From DATLCI01 sp046714215 (GTDB lineage Bacteria > Acidobacteriota > Terriglobia > Terriglobales > Acidobacteriaceae): 16,560 nucleotides of DNA. Below the pieces are notes generated by a model, which saw only the letters and a program-made list of their open reading frames with translations, was not told the origin of the DNA and ran no database searches. Position numbers and translations under genes: made by a program. Of the stretch, positions 1 through 7,053 are shown piece after piece. The DNA is taken from NCBI GenBank assembly GCA_046714215.1, contig JBKKBM010000249.1, positions 1 through 16,560 on the forward strand, read 5' to 3'. The first letter of the stretch is position 1. Every line of letters starts with the position of its first letter.

Positions 1-988
1 TCTTAGCCGTCGCCTTGGCGGGGATGACGGTCTTGGCGCCGGCGCCGATGAAGCCGCCGGGCATGCCGTGAACTTCCAGCGTGGGACGCGACCAGGTGCG
101 CTCCTGGATGGAGAAGCCCGGCTCGCCGGTCAACTCTTTGGAGCCGACTTCATGCTCGAGATATTCCTTCTCGTCGAAAGGCAATGACTTCCAGGCGCTG
201 AGTTCGGCGTCCGTGGGCGTCTGGACTTTGTCGTAGAAGCCGGGGATAAGGATCTTGCCGTTGTCGTCTTTCAACTTGCTGATGACGTGGGCGAGGGCAA
301 AGAAGGGATTGGGGGCGACGCCGCCATAGATACCGGAGTGGAGGTCGGTCTTGGCACCGATGGCTTCAATCTCGGTGTAGATGAGTCCGCGGAGGCCGAC
401 ATTGAGCGTGGGCAGGTCTGGCGCAAACATTTCCGTGTCTGAGACGAGGGCGAAATCTGCTTTCAGCCGGGCCGGGTTCTCTTTCACAAACTTGGCGATG
501 GCTTCGCCGCCCACTTCTTCTTCGCCTTCCAGCAGCACGCGCAGATTTACCGGAAGCTTGCCGTTGCCGGTCTTCATCAGGCCTTCGATGGCCTTGAGGT
601 GCATGTACATCTGGCCTTTGTCGTCGACGGCGCCGCGGGCATAGATGTTGTTATTGCGCTCAGTGGGCTCAAAGGGAGGAGTGTGCCATTCGTCGAGCGG
701 ATCCGGGGGCTGGACGTCGTAGTGTCCATAGCTGAGCACAGTAGGCTTGCCGGCGGCGTGGAGCCAATCGGCGTAGACCAGCGGATGGCCGGCGGTCTCA
801 ATGATCTCGACGTTCTCCATGCCCACCCGCTTGAGGTCGTCGGCGAGGTATTGCGCGGCCTTACGGACGTCGTCTTTGTGCTGCGGCAGCGTGCTAACGC
901 TGGGGATACGCAGCAGCGCCTTTAGTTCATCGAGAAACCGCTTCTGATTGGTTTGGTCTTTTACGTAGTCAATGGCGGTGGTGGACAT
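1..988 (-). CDS. M20 family metallopeptidase (dipeptidase-like), C-terminus outside window
   Basis: Partial gene read leftwards from ATG at 988; 329 codons are present and the frame runs off the left edge with no stop. It is a di-zinc M20 peptidase, the family that cleaves dipeptides or removes terminal residues in the cytoplasm. Visible family motifs are GHYDV (His89, Asp91), RGAVDDKGQ (Asp122 as bridging ligand), EGEEEVGG (Glu156 catalytic base, Glu157 ligand), SDTEMF (Asp184) and the dimerisation-domain His in DLHSG (His217). The last zinc His would lie beyond the edge. M20 proteins of this type usually have about 450 residues, so roughly a quarter is missing. No signal peptide is seen. 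The gene lies 84 bases downstream of thiO on the same strand; that gap contains a TATACT hexamer (minus strand, 1030-1035) without a convincing -35 box, so a separate weak promoter is possible. No clear Shine-Dalgarno sequence. The exact substrate cannot be told. Confidence 0.93.
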   Translation of the reverse strand, partial: MSTTAIDYVKDQTNQKRFLDELKALLRIPSVSTLPQHKDDVRKAAQYLADDLKRVGMENVEIIETAGHPLVYADWLHAAGKPTVLSYGHYDVQPPDPLDEWHTPPFEPTERNNNIYARGAVDDKGQMYMHLKAIEGLMKTGNGKLPVNLRVLLEGEEEVGGEAIAKFVKENPARLKADFALVSDTEMFAPDLPTLNVGLRGLIYTEIEAIGAKTDLHSGIYGGVAPNPFFALAHVISKLKDDNGKILIPGFYDKVQTPTDAELSAWKSLPFDEKEYLEHEVGSKELTGEPGFSIQERTWSRPTLEVHGMPGGFIGAGAKTVIPAKATAK

Positions 989-1072
989 GGGGAGGTATCG
1001 GGCTCCTGGGGAGGGGTCTTTAACTCTCTAGTATACATCCGTTAGAAGGAGCCAAACCCCATACGGGGCACT

Positions 1073-2149
1073 TCAAAATCTGGATGGGACGAAGGACGCG
1101 AGGTCGATGGCCAGTGGCGCGCCGGTGATGAGGTCCGCCATCACCCGGGCGGTGGCGGGAGCGAGCAGAATGCCGTTGCGGAAGTGGCCAGTGGCGACGA
1201 AGTAGCCAGTGAGAGCAGTGGACCCGAGAATCGGGAGTTTGTCCGGCGTGCCGGGGCGAAGACCGGTCCAAGCTTGGTGGATGCGGGCCTCGCCGAGTTC
1301 CGGCAGCAGGTTGGCGGCGAGTTGTTGAAGCCGCTGGATGGCGTCAGGGTCAACGCGTTTGTCGAATCCGGCCTCTTCGACGGTAGAGCCGACGGCAATC
1401 TGGCCGTCGCGGCGCGGGACGAGGTAGACGTCGCTTTCGCGATGGCGGATGACGTGACTGATGGGATGCGGACGTGAGGGAATGAGCGCGAGCATGTGTC
1501 CTTTGACGGGACGCGCGGGAATGCTGGGTGTGAGTTGAGATGTCCATGCGCCGCCACAGTTGACGACGATAGGCGCGTGATATTCCGTCTGGCGGGTGCG
1601 AACCCCGGCGATGCGGGTGTTTTCTTTTACGCCTTCTTCGAGCAGGGAAATGACTTCTGATCCGGAGTGGATGTGCGCTCCGCGGCGCTTGGCGGATGCG
1701 ACCAGCGCGGGCATGAGAGAGCGAGGATCGACGAAATCTTCTGCGATAAATGTGGCGGGCAAACTGGATGCGGCGAGAGCGGGCTCCAAGGCGGCGAGCT
1801 CCGCATCAGATAGAAATCGTTCGCCGGGGAGAAGTTTGTGGCCGAGGCAGATGGCGCCCTGACGGCTGAAGTCGATAGAGAAACCGGGCATGCCGGAGTC
1901 GGCTTCGGCTTGGCGGACGAAGTCGGGATACATCTCGGCACCGAGGCGCGCTAATTCCAGTAATGCCGGGGGACCATCCACCTCGGTGGCCGCGAGCATG
2001 CCGGCGCCGGCGGTAGAAGCCTCCGCGCCCGGTTGGCCACGGTCGAGCACGAGCACGTGGAGTCCGCGACGCCTCAATTCGAGCGCGAGGCTGACCCCGA
2101 TGATGCCAGCGCCGACGATGATCACGTCGATGGAATCGAACGTCTTCAC
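1073..2149 (-). CDS. thiO: FAD-dependent glycine oxidase (ThiO type)
   Basis: A 358-residue flavoprotein of the D-amino-acid/glycine oxidase family. ThiO oxidises glycine to dehydroglycine (iminoacetate), which feeds the thiazole branch of thiamine synthesis. The N-terminus carries the Rossmann signature GAGIIG (residues 13-18), with Asp36 ending the second beta strand, followed by the TAGAGML flavin-contact segment (about 46-52). The substrate-binding region GLRPGTPDKLPILG (about 296-309) and the GHFRNGILLAP C-terminal FAD loop (about 321-331) are typical of the family. The length matches known ThiO enzymes (about 370 residues). I chose GTG at 2149. The frame stays open up to 2410, but that 87-residue extension is low-complexity Ser/Pro/Arg and is merely the other frame of the sortase gene. 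Only 22 bases separate this gene from the sortase stop, so they are probably cotranscribed. No other thi gene is present here, so another amine oxidase specificity is possible. Confidence 0.85.
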   Translation of the reverse strand: MKTFDSIDVIIVGAGIIGVSLALELRRRGLHVLVLDRGQPGAEASTAGAGMLAATEVDGPPALLELARLGAEMYPDFVRQAEADSGMPGFSIDFSRQGAICLGHKLLPGERFLSDAELAALEPALAASSLPATFIAEDFVDPRSLMPALVASAKRRGAHIHSGSEVISLLEEGVKENTRIAGVRTRQTEYHAPIVVNCGGAWTSQLTPSIPARPVKGHMLALIPSRPHPISHVIRHRESDVYLVPRRDGQIAVGSTVEEAGFDKRVDPDAIQRLQQLAANLLPELGEARIHQAWTGLRPGTPDKLPILGSTALTGYFVATGHFRNGILLAPATARVMADLITGAPLAIDLASFVPSRF

Positions 2150-2171
2150 GGAATCGATTGTAAAAGAGGAG

Positions 2172-2843
2172 CTAGTTGGCGGGAGCGGCACTGGCCTGAC
2201 TGGCGGTCGCGGCCTTGTCGTCCTGAAGCTTGGAGAAGATAACCAGCCGCTCCGGAGCGGGACCAATGAAATATGTGGGATAGCAGGTGATGAGAGTGAG
2301 TTGCGCGTCCTTGGTAGGGCGGAGGACAGAGATGTCTGAGGGGTCGACGATCTTTTTGCCAGTGACGCGGTAACGAAAGACCTGGCCATTGCGGCGGATG
2401 AGGATGTCATCGCCCTTGGTCAGCTCATAGATGTGGCGGAAAAACGTATCGCGATGGGCGGTGATGACGGAGTTGCCGATCTCGCCGGGCTGGGCGCTGG
2501 TGGTGATGCGTCCGGGGCCGAGTTTAAGCTGCTTGCGCGAAGCGCCTTCCACGACCATGGCGTCGAGACTGATCTTCGGGATCTCAACGCGGGTGAGGCC
2601 ATCGGCCACGGGGCGAGTCTCGCCCGGCTTGGGCGGAGCATTTTGCTGCTCCCACTCCTGAGTTAGCCGCTTCTGCTCGCGATACATACCGTAATACTCA
2701 CTGCCCACAAAGCCGAGCAGAAACACGCCGACCACAGTCAGCACAAGCGAAAGATGGCGGCGCAAGAAACCTTTGAGCTTCACCAGGGTTTGGATGCAAA
2801 ACAACGGCCCGGCGTTGACCCCACTATGTGATTGGGGACTCAT
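2172..2843 (-). CDS. Membrane-anchored sortase (class D/E-like transpeptidase)
   Basis: A 223-residue protein with a single N-terminal transmembrane helix (about 31-49), a basic stretch before it (KLKGFLRRH), a charged linker, and a C-terminal sortase beta-barrel. The catalytic triad is visible: His130 in VITAHRD, Cys187 in TLITCYP and Arg199 in APERLVIF. Sortases are cysteine transpeptidases that cut a sorting signal such as LPXTG and join the protein to an amine acceptor. The short, non-insert form and the motifs fit the class D/E group rather than class A or B. ATG at 2843 is used, but a GTG at 2783 (giving KLKGFLRRH just after it) is an alternative start. It is divergent from the coiled-coil gene and followed after 22 bases by thiO. 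No protein with an LPXTG-like tail is encoded in this window, so its substrate is unknown. A sortase in a probable Gram-negative is unusual but known. Confidence 0.9.
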   Translation of the reverse strand: MSPQSHSGVNAGPLFCIQTLVKLKGFLRRHLSLVLTVVGVFLLGFVGSEYYGMYREQKRLTQEWEQQNAPPKPGETRPVADGLTRVEIPKISLDAMVVEGASRKQLKLGPGRITTSAQPGEIGNSVITAHRDTFFRHIYELTKGDDILIRRNGQVFRYRVTGKKIVDPSDISVLRPTKDAQLTLITCYPTYFIGPAPERLVIFSKLQDDKAATASQASAAPAN

Positions 2844-2879
2844 GGCTTAGTGGTAAACGGGCCGGTTGAAATTCTGGAA

Positions 2880-2908
2880 TTGAGCCGGAGAAATAAGGGC
2901 GGTACAAT
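2880..2908 (+). promoter_or_regulatory. Sigma70-type promoter for the coiled-coil membrane protein gene
   Basis: TTGAGC at 2880-2885 and TACAAT at 2903-2908 are separated by exactly 17 bases, a canonical spacing. The predicted transcript starts near 2915 and reaches the ATG at 2946 after about 30 bases. The site lies in the divergent gap between the sortase gene and the coiled-coil gene. Confidence 0.6.
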
Positions 2909-2945
2909 CGAAACACTCTCCACATTTCACTTAAGCGAGGCAGTC

Positions 2946-3776
2946 ATGTCTGAAGAAGTTGAGGGCAGCGGGAACGAGTCCGGGTCAAATGGGTCTTCGA
3001 TGGTCCGCAACATTGTTTTGGGCGTGGCCGGCGCCTATGTTTTGTTCTCGCTGGGGTACACCTACAAGCTGAGCGAACGCATCGAGACGCTGGAAGCGAA
3101 GCAAAAGACGGCGGAAGCGAAGCTGGGCAGCAAGATCGCGGCGGCGGAGTCGCAGATCGCGGCTAGCAACGAGAGTTTTGACGAGAAGATGGGAGCGACA
3201 CAGAAGGACATTGCCGCGCGGTCGGCAGAATTACGCCGCCAACAGCAGGCCGCGGAGAGCCGCCTGACAGAAGAGCAGAAGAAACAGCAGGCGGCGCTGG
3301 GTAGCGTGACCGGAGAGATCGCGGGAGTGAAAGGCGACGTGGGCGGCGTGAAGACGGAAGTCTCCGCCACCAAGATCGACCTGGAGGCGACCAAGGCGAA
3401 GCTGGAGCGGACCATCGGCGACCTGGGGCTGCAGAGCGGATTGATCGCGACTACGCGGGAAGAGTTGGAGATCCTGAAGCACAAAGGCGACCGCAACTAC
3501 TACGAGTTCACGCTGAGTAAAGGCAAAGCGCCGGTGCCGGTTTCCACGGTGAGTCTGGCGTTGAAGAAAGCGGACAAGAAGAAAGGCAAGTACACGCTGA
3601 ACGTGATGGCGGATGACCGGACGATCGAGAAGAAGGACAAGACGGTGAACGAGCCGCTGCAGTTTTATACCGGACGCGACAAGATGCTGTATGAGTTGGT
3701 GGTGTTCACCGTGGATAAGGACCGGGTGAGCGGATATGTGTCGACGCCGAAGAGCGGGGCGGTGGCGGCGAAATAG
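2946..3776 (+). CDS. Single-pass membrane protein with long periplasmic coiled coil, function unknown
   Basis: A 276-residue protein. Residues 1-20 are acidic and Ser/Gly-rich, 21-39 form one hydrophobic helix (VRNIVLGVAGAYVLFSLGY), and about 41-180 are a highly charged Ala/Lys/Glu coiled coil with repeated IETLEAK- and ELRRQQ-like heptads. The last 90 residues look like a small beta-rich domain (NYYEFTLSKG, YTLNVMADD, LYELVVFTVDKD). By position the coiled coil probably faces the periplasm. The frame is open from 2832, but ATG 2946 is chosen because it follows the promoter at 2880-2908 and a modest GAGG ribosome binding site, and because the upstream codons fall on the promoter. I do not recognise a family. 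The shape recalls envelope or secretion-associated spacer proteins, but nothing proves this. The gene is divergent from the sortase; its C-terminus has no LPXTG-type sorting signal, so it is not an obvious sortase substrate. Confidence 0.82.
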   Translation: MSEEVEGSGNESGSNGSSMVRNIVLGVAGAYVLFSLGYTYKLSERIETLEAKQKTAEAKLGSKIAAAESQIAASNESFDEKMGATQKDIAARSAELRRQQQAAESRLTEEQKKQQAALGSVTGEIAGVKGDVGGVKTEVSATKIDLEATKAKLERTIGDLGLQSGLIATTREELEILKHKGDRNYYEFTLSKGKAPVPVSTVSLALKKADKKKGKYTLNVMADDRTIEKKDKTVNEPLQFYTGRDKMLYELVVFTVDKDRVSGYVSTPKSGAVAAK

Positions 3777-3784
3777 GTGCCCGG

Positions 3785-3798
3785 GGGGCTAAAGCCCC
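3785..3798. repeat. Hairpin repeat, GC stem with TAAA loop, copy 1
   Basis: GGGGC, loop TAAA, GCCCC, immediately after the stop of the coiled-coil gene. The same stem-TAAA-stem design recurs at 4596-4615, 12556-12569 and 12588-12607. It may act as a weak terminator. Confidence 0.55.
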
Positions 3799-3826
3799 GC
3801 TTGTGTTTAATCATTTCTTCAATGTT

Positions 3827-3893
3827 CATTGAATCATTGAAGGGCAAAGCAACCGCAAGATCCTTCGGCCAAAGTGCTGGCCTCAGGATGACA
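3827..3893 (+). repeat. Dispersed intergenic repeat, copy A
   Basis: A unit of about 67 bases that begins CATTGAATCATTGAA, continues through GCAAAGCAACCGCAAGATCC and TTCGGCC, and ends GGCCTCAGGATGACA. Two further copies with the same order of blocks lie at 8568-8640 and 9369-9483. All are intergenic or touch a stop codon. No open reading frame is conserved in them. Confidence 0.75.
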
Positions 3894-3910
3894 GGGGGGA
3901 TAGGGCATGG

Positions 3911-3947
3911 CGGGCCTGTGCCCTGACGATCATAGGCCCGTTTTTTT
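3911..3947 (+). terminator. Rho-independent terminator of the coiled-coil gene
   Basis: Stem CGGGCCT (3911-3917) pairs with AGGCCCG (3934-3940) across a 16-base loop and is followed directly by seven T (3941-3947). It lies between two convergent genes; the T-run places it on the plus strand. Confidence 0.65.
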
Positions 3948-3968
3948 GCGCGGTCTTTTTCGAAAAGT

Positions 3969-4502
3969 CTACTTAGTGAAAATGGGTGCCTTGTCGTAGA
4001 AGTAGAGAATGGCGGCGAGTTGCTTGCGCGCGTCAAAGGCGGCCTTGCTCACGGGGAAGGCGACGACGGCGGAGCCGCGTAGGGTGGCGCCGGGAGCGAC
4101 GATGGTGTCCTGTTTCAGCGGCGCCTCGGTACTCTGCTTCAGCGCGGGGTAGGACTGATAGATGCGCGGCATCTCGAAGGATGACGCGGGCACGTCCTTG
4201 AATTCCTTGTCGGTGACCAACTTGATCTCCACGCTGTGATACCGCACCGGCTTGTCGGTAGTGTTCTGTATGGCCAACTCCACTTCGACGACGACGCGGT
4301 CGCCGGTGGGCATCTCCACCGCGTTGATTTTGGTGATGGCGACGGTGCCGACGGGATGGGGCGCGAGCACCTGATAAGCGGTGATGGCCACGAGGGCGAT
4401 CACGCCCAACGCCAGCAATACCGGGACAAATGGCAATCCTTCGCGCTGCGGCTTTTCATTCCCATCCTGCGGGCCGGTGAGGTGTATGGGTGAAGAGGAC
4501 AT
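3969..4502 (-). CDS. Single-pass membrane protein, function unknown
   Basis: A 177-residue protein. A short polar N-terminus (1-22) is followed by one transmembrane helix (about 24-46, PFVPVLLALGVIALVAITAYQVL) and an external domain of about 130 residues. That domain looks like an immunoglobulin-type beta sandwich: it has alternating strands (VVVEVELAIQN, YHSVEIKLVTD), a Pro/Gly-rich loop and a final strand AAILYFYDKAP. This design resembles small extracytoplasmic proteins of the DUF4352/LEA-like type, but I see no definite signature. The start is supported by an AAAGGA Shine-Dalgarno sequence a few bases upstream of the ATG at 4502. It is on the same strand as polX but 131 bases downstream of it, with a repeat in the gap, so shared transcription is uncertain. 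Confidence 0.8.
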   Translation of the reverse strand: MSSSPIHLTGPQDGNEKPQREGLPFVPVLLALGVIALVAITAYQVLAPHPVGTVAITKINAVEMPTGDRVVVEVELAIQNTTDKPVRYHSVEIKLVTDKEFKDVPASSFEMPRIYQSYPALKQSTEAPLKQDTIVAPGATLRGSAVVAFPVSKAAFDARKQLAAILYFYDKAPIFTK

Positions 4503-4595
4503 GAGCTTCCTTTCTGTTGGCTGATACCTGCTTCCCAGGGTGAGATGCGAAAAGCCGGGGCCCGGGGCTAACGCCAGGTATTTCTCGTAGCTTGT

Positions 4596-4615
4596 GGCGC
4601 AGCTAAAGCCGCGCC
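4596..4615. repeat. Hairpin repeat, GC stem with TAAA loop, copy 2
   Basis: GGCGCAGC, loop TAAA, GCCGCGCC; the stem has one A/C mismatch. It sits downstream of the polX stop codon. A degenerate half-like unit (GGGGCTAACGCC) lies just before it, around 4564-4575. Confidence 0.5.
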
Positions 4616-4633
4616 GTTCAAAGCAAAACCTTT

Positions 4634-6397
4634 TTACGCGCGCTTCATGGCTTTGGCAAAGGCGGCGAGCGGCAGCGTATTCAAGACATCGCCTTTGGTG
4701 AGCCAGGCGCGCCGCGCCTGCAGGATGCCGTACTTCATCTTTTCCAGGTGCGTGGTGTGGTGCGAATCGGTGTTGATCACGATCTTCACGCCGCGCTCAT
4801 GGGCCATACGCAGATGAACGTCGTTGAGGTCGAGGCGGTCGGGATAGGCGTTCAACTCCATAGCAATCTTGTTCTTTTTGGCCGCGGCGAGGATGACGTC
4901 CATGTCGAACTTGTAGCCCTCGCGGCGGAGCAGGAGGCGTCCGGTGGGGTGTCCGAGGATGGAGACGTGCGGGTTGTCGAGCACCCGCAACAGGCGGTCG
5001 GTCATCTTTGCGGGCTCCTGCTGAAAGTTGGAGTGAACGCTGGCAATGACGAGGTCCATCTCCGCGAGGACGGAGTCAGAGAGGTCGAGGTCGCCGTCAG
5101 CGAGGATGTCGACTTCAATGCCGGCAAAAATCTTGATGCCGGAGACGAGGGCCGCGCGGATCTTCTGGATGTGGGCGAGGGCGCGGGCGTCGTCGAGTCC
5201 ATTGGCGAAGGCGAGATTCTTGGAGTGGTCGGTGATGGCCATGTATTTGTAGCCGCGGTCTTTGGCGGCGCGCGCCATCTCTTCGATAGTGTTCTTCCCG
5301 TCAGTCTCGACGGTGTGCATGTGAACGTCGCCCTGGATGTCGTCCTGGGTGATGAGGTCAGGAAGTTTGCCTTCGGCAGCGAGATCGATCTCGCCGTTAT
5401 TTTCGCGCATCTCCGGCGGAATGTACTCGAGGCCAAGCTTCTTGTAGACCTCGGCCTCGGTCTTGCCGGCGACGAATTTGCCGGCGACATTTTTGCCCTG
5501 GGCATCTTCGTCTTCCAAGCGGAATAATCCGTACTCGTTCAGAGTGAAGCCGAGTTTGAGCGCGCGCTGACGCAGCGTGACATTGTGATTCTTGGAGCCG
5601 GTGAAATATTGCATGGCCGCGCCGAAGGAGCCGGGCGGTAACAGGCGAACGTCCACCTGCATGCCGGAGCGCAGCTTGAAGCTAACCTTATTCTCGCCGC
5701 GAGCCAGGACTTCGAGGATGCCGGGGAAGGCGAGGACTTTGTCCTTGATGGATTCGAGCTGCTTGCTGGTGGGTTCGCAGCCTTTGCCGGTGACCAGGAT
5801 GTCGAGGTCGCCGACGGTCTCGCGGCCGCGCCGCAGCGAACCCGCCGGGGTGATGTTCTCGACACCGGGAGTGCCGGTGAGGTGGGCGATGAGTTTTTGT
5901 GCGGTGAGGTCGGCTTCGTCGAGATGGAAACGTCCGGTGGTGCTGAGAAAACTTTCGATGCCCTTGAGTATCTTCTGCTCCGCCTTTTCACCCATGCGGG
6001 GAAGGGTGCGGAGCTTGCCATCGAGCGCGAGTTGCCTGACGCCGGCGGGGTCGCAGATCTGGAAGGTGTCCCAGATGAGGGCGATGGTCTTGGGTCCGAG
6101 GCCGGAGATCTTTAGCAAATCGAGCATCGCGGGCTGATATTTGTTGAGGAGGTCCTCATGCAATTGCAGCTTGCCCTTGGAGAAAAGCTCCTTGAGGTTG
6201 GCGAGCATACCTTTGCCGATGCCGGGGATGGCGAGGACGGCCTTGTCGTCGCCGATGATGGATGCGATCTGCTGCGAGTGGCCTTCGATGACTTCCGCGG
6301 CGCGCTTGTACGAGCGGATGCGGAAGGAATCTTCGTTGGCGACCTCCATGAGGTCAGCAGTCTCGTAGAAGATGGTGGCGATGGCGCGGTTATCCAT
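4634..6397 (-). CDS. polX: DNA polymerase/3'-5' exonuclease PolX
   Basis: A 587-residue bacterial family X DNA polymerase fused to a PHP phosphoesterase, a gap-filling base-excision-repair enzyme. Domain order: an N-terminal 8-kDa-like region with helix-hairpin-helix segments (AIPGIGKGM about 56-64; ISGLGPK about 97-103); the nucleotidyltransferase core with RRGRETVGDLDIL (metal Asp197 and Asp199) and the third Asp at 249 in MQVDVRL; then the C-terminal PHP domain from about 350. PHP metal ligands are visible: HMH (359-361), TDH (389-391), Glu428 in AGIEVD, His455 in SVHS, His483 in GHPTGR and DSHH (544-547). Length and order match the B. subtilis PolX type (about 570 residues), and both active sites look complete. 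Start ATG 6397 agrees with the family's N-terminus, though no strong Shine-Dalgarno is present. The stop is TAA. Confidence 0.97.
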   Translation of the reverse strand: MDNRAIATIFYETADLMEVANEDSFRIRSYKRAAEVIEGHSQQIASIIGDDKAVLAIPGIGKGMLANLKELFSKGKLQLHEDLLNKYQPAMLDLLKISGLGPKTIALIWDTFQICDPAGVRQLALDGKLRTLPRMGEKAEQKILKGIESFLSTTGRFHLDEADLTAQKLIAHLTGTPGVENITPAGSLRRGRETVGDLDILVTGKGCEPTSKQLESIKDKVLAFPGILEVLARGENKVSFKLRSGMQVDVRLLPPGSFGAAMQYFTGSKNHNVTLRQRALKLGFTLNEYGLFRLEDEDAQGKNVAGKFVAGKTEAEVYKKLGLEYIPPEMRENNGEIDLAAEGKLPDLITQDDIQGDVHMHTVETDGKNTIEEMARAAKDRGYKYMAITDHSKNLAFANGLDDARALAHIQKIRAALVSGIKIFAGIEVDILADGDLDLSDSVLAEMDLVIASVHSNFQQEPAKMTDRLLRVLDNPHVSILGHPTGRLLLRREGYKFDMDVILAAAKKNKIAMELNAYPDRLDLNDVHLRMAHERGVKIVINTDSHHTTHLEKMKYGILQARRAWLTKGDVLNTLPLAAFAKAMKRA

Positions 6398-6519
6398 GGG
6401 CAGATATAGCGTAGCAGCCTCCAGCTACCTGCTGCCAGCGGAGGGCGACTCGTCACTCACTGCAGCGCGTGACTCGCTCAGGATGACAAAAAAGCGACAG
6501 CCGAGCCAAGACAGCAGGC

Positions 6520-6548
6520 AAAACAAAACCCAGCCCGGTAGGCTGGGT
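6520..6548 (-). terminator. Rho-independent terminator of the cold-shock gene
   Basis: On the minus strand ACCCAGCC pairs with GGCTGGGT (8 base pairs, 6528-6548, 5-base loop), followed by TTTTGTTTT (6528 down to 6520). It begins about 20 bases past the cold-shock stop codon at 6569-6571. Confidence 0.75.
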
Positions 6549-6568
6549 CTTGGCAAGCCCGGCACACA

Positions 6569-6790
6569 CTACTCAGAAGGCGCTGCTGCACGCGTGACTT
6601 TTTCCGCCTGAGGACCTTTTTGTCCCTGACTGATCTCGAACTCCACATCATCACCTTCTTGCAGGCTACGATAGCCTTCCGATTCGATGGCGCTTTAGTG
6701 AACGAAGACGTCGGGACCATCCTCACGTCCGATAAAGCCAAAACCTTTTGCGTTGTTAAACCACTTCACCTTACCTTTGATCCGAGACAT
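6569..6790 (-). pseudogene. Cold-shock protein (CspA family) with in-frame TAA at codon 32
   Basis: Read leftwards from ATG 6790, this encodes a typical cold-shock domain: MSRIKGKVKWFNNAKGFGFI, then GREDGPDVFVH, a TAA codon (6697-6695), then SAIESEGYRSLQEGD and so on to a TAG at 6571-6569. Without the stop the product would have 73 residues, the usual size of this RNA-chaperone family. RNP1 (KGFGFI) and RNP2 (DVFVH) both lie before the stop. The family consensus at this point is FVHYSAI or FVHFSAI, so the stop sits where an aromatic residue is expected; a single base (6695, T where G or A would give Tyr) explains it. Everything else is intact: strong GGAGGGA ribosome binding site, promoter, long leader, terminator and reading frame on both sides. 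TAA is a genuine stop in this genome (polX and ribA end with it), so readthrough or reassignment is unlikely. It is either a recent nonsense mutation or a base-call error. Confidence 0.88.
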
Positions 6791-6957
6791 CTTGCGTCCC
6801 TCCGTGCTGTTCATTGGGAGGAGCGGCTTTACGTGCATACCACTTCCAGGGCCCGAGATAGCCTTACCTAGTTTGATTGACGAACTGGTGAGAAAAGCTG
6901 CTCGACGAGCTGGCGGCCAACTTACAGATAAACGTCCGGGGAACAGGGTGAGGCGTT
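6791..6957 (-). promoter_or_regulatory. Long 5' leader of the cold-shock gene with ribosome-site hairpin
   Basis: From the predicted start site near 6957 to the ATG there are about 165 untranslated bases, a length like that of cspA-type thermosensing leaders. Close to the start codon the Shine-Dalgarno GGAGG (minus strand, 6803-6799) can pair with CCTCC (minus strand, 6821-6817) across a 13-base loop. This suggests that access to the ribosome site is regulated. The fold is a manual reading only. Confidence 0.45.
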
Positions 6958-6963
6958 AGGAAT

Positions 6964-6992
6964 AATATCGCATCGGTCACCTTTGTTGTCAA
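6964..6992 (-). promoter_or_regulatory. Sigma70-type promoter of the cold-shock gene
   Basis: On the minus strand, TTGACA (6992-6987, perfect consensus) and GATATT (6969-6964) are separated by 17 bases. Predicted transcription starts near 6957. It sits in the roughly 260-base gap between the Nudix and cold-shock genes, which holds no other gene that I can see. Confidence 0.7.
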
Positions 6993-7053
6993 TGTAGTTA
7001 ATGCCTGAGGAATAAGATTAAGGCCCTGAACATGCATGGTTCAGTGGCGAAGT

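Noticed and set aside
2150..2410. An 87-residue N-terminal extension of the thiO frame
   Set aside because: It is low-complexity Ser/Pro/Arg sequence lying entirely on the sortase gene in another frame; the Rossmann motif and family length fit a start at 2149.
2832..2945. Extension of the coiled-coil gene to 2832
   Set aside because: It would place the start upstream of the good promoter at 2880-2908; ATG 2946 fits the promoter and ribosome site.
4748..5527. 259-residue open frame on the plus strand inside polX
   Set aside because: Antisense to the conserved PHP domain; composition is a mirror of that domain and no start signals are seen.
6695..6697. Stop-codon recoding or TAA reassignment in the cold-shock gene
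   Set aside because: polX and ribA in this window end in TAA, and no selenocysteine-like context is possible for TAA; a mutation or base error is simpler.
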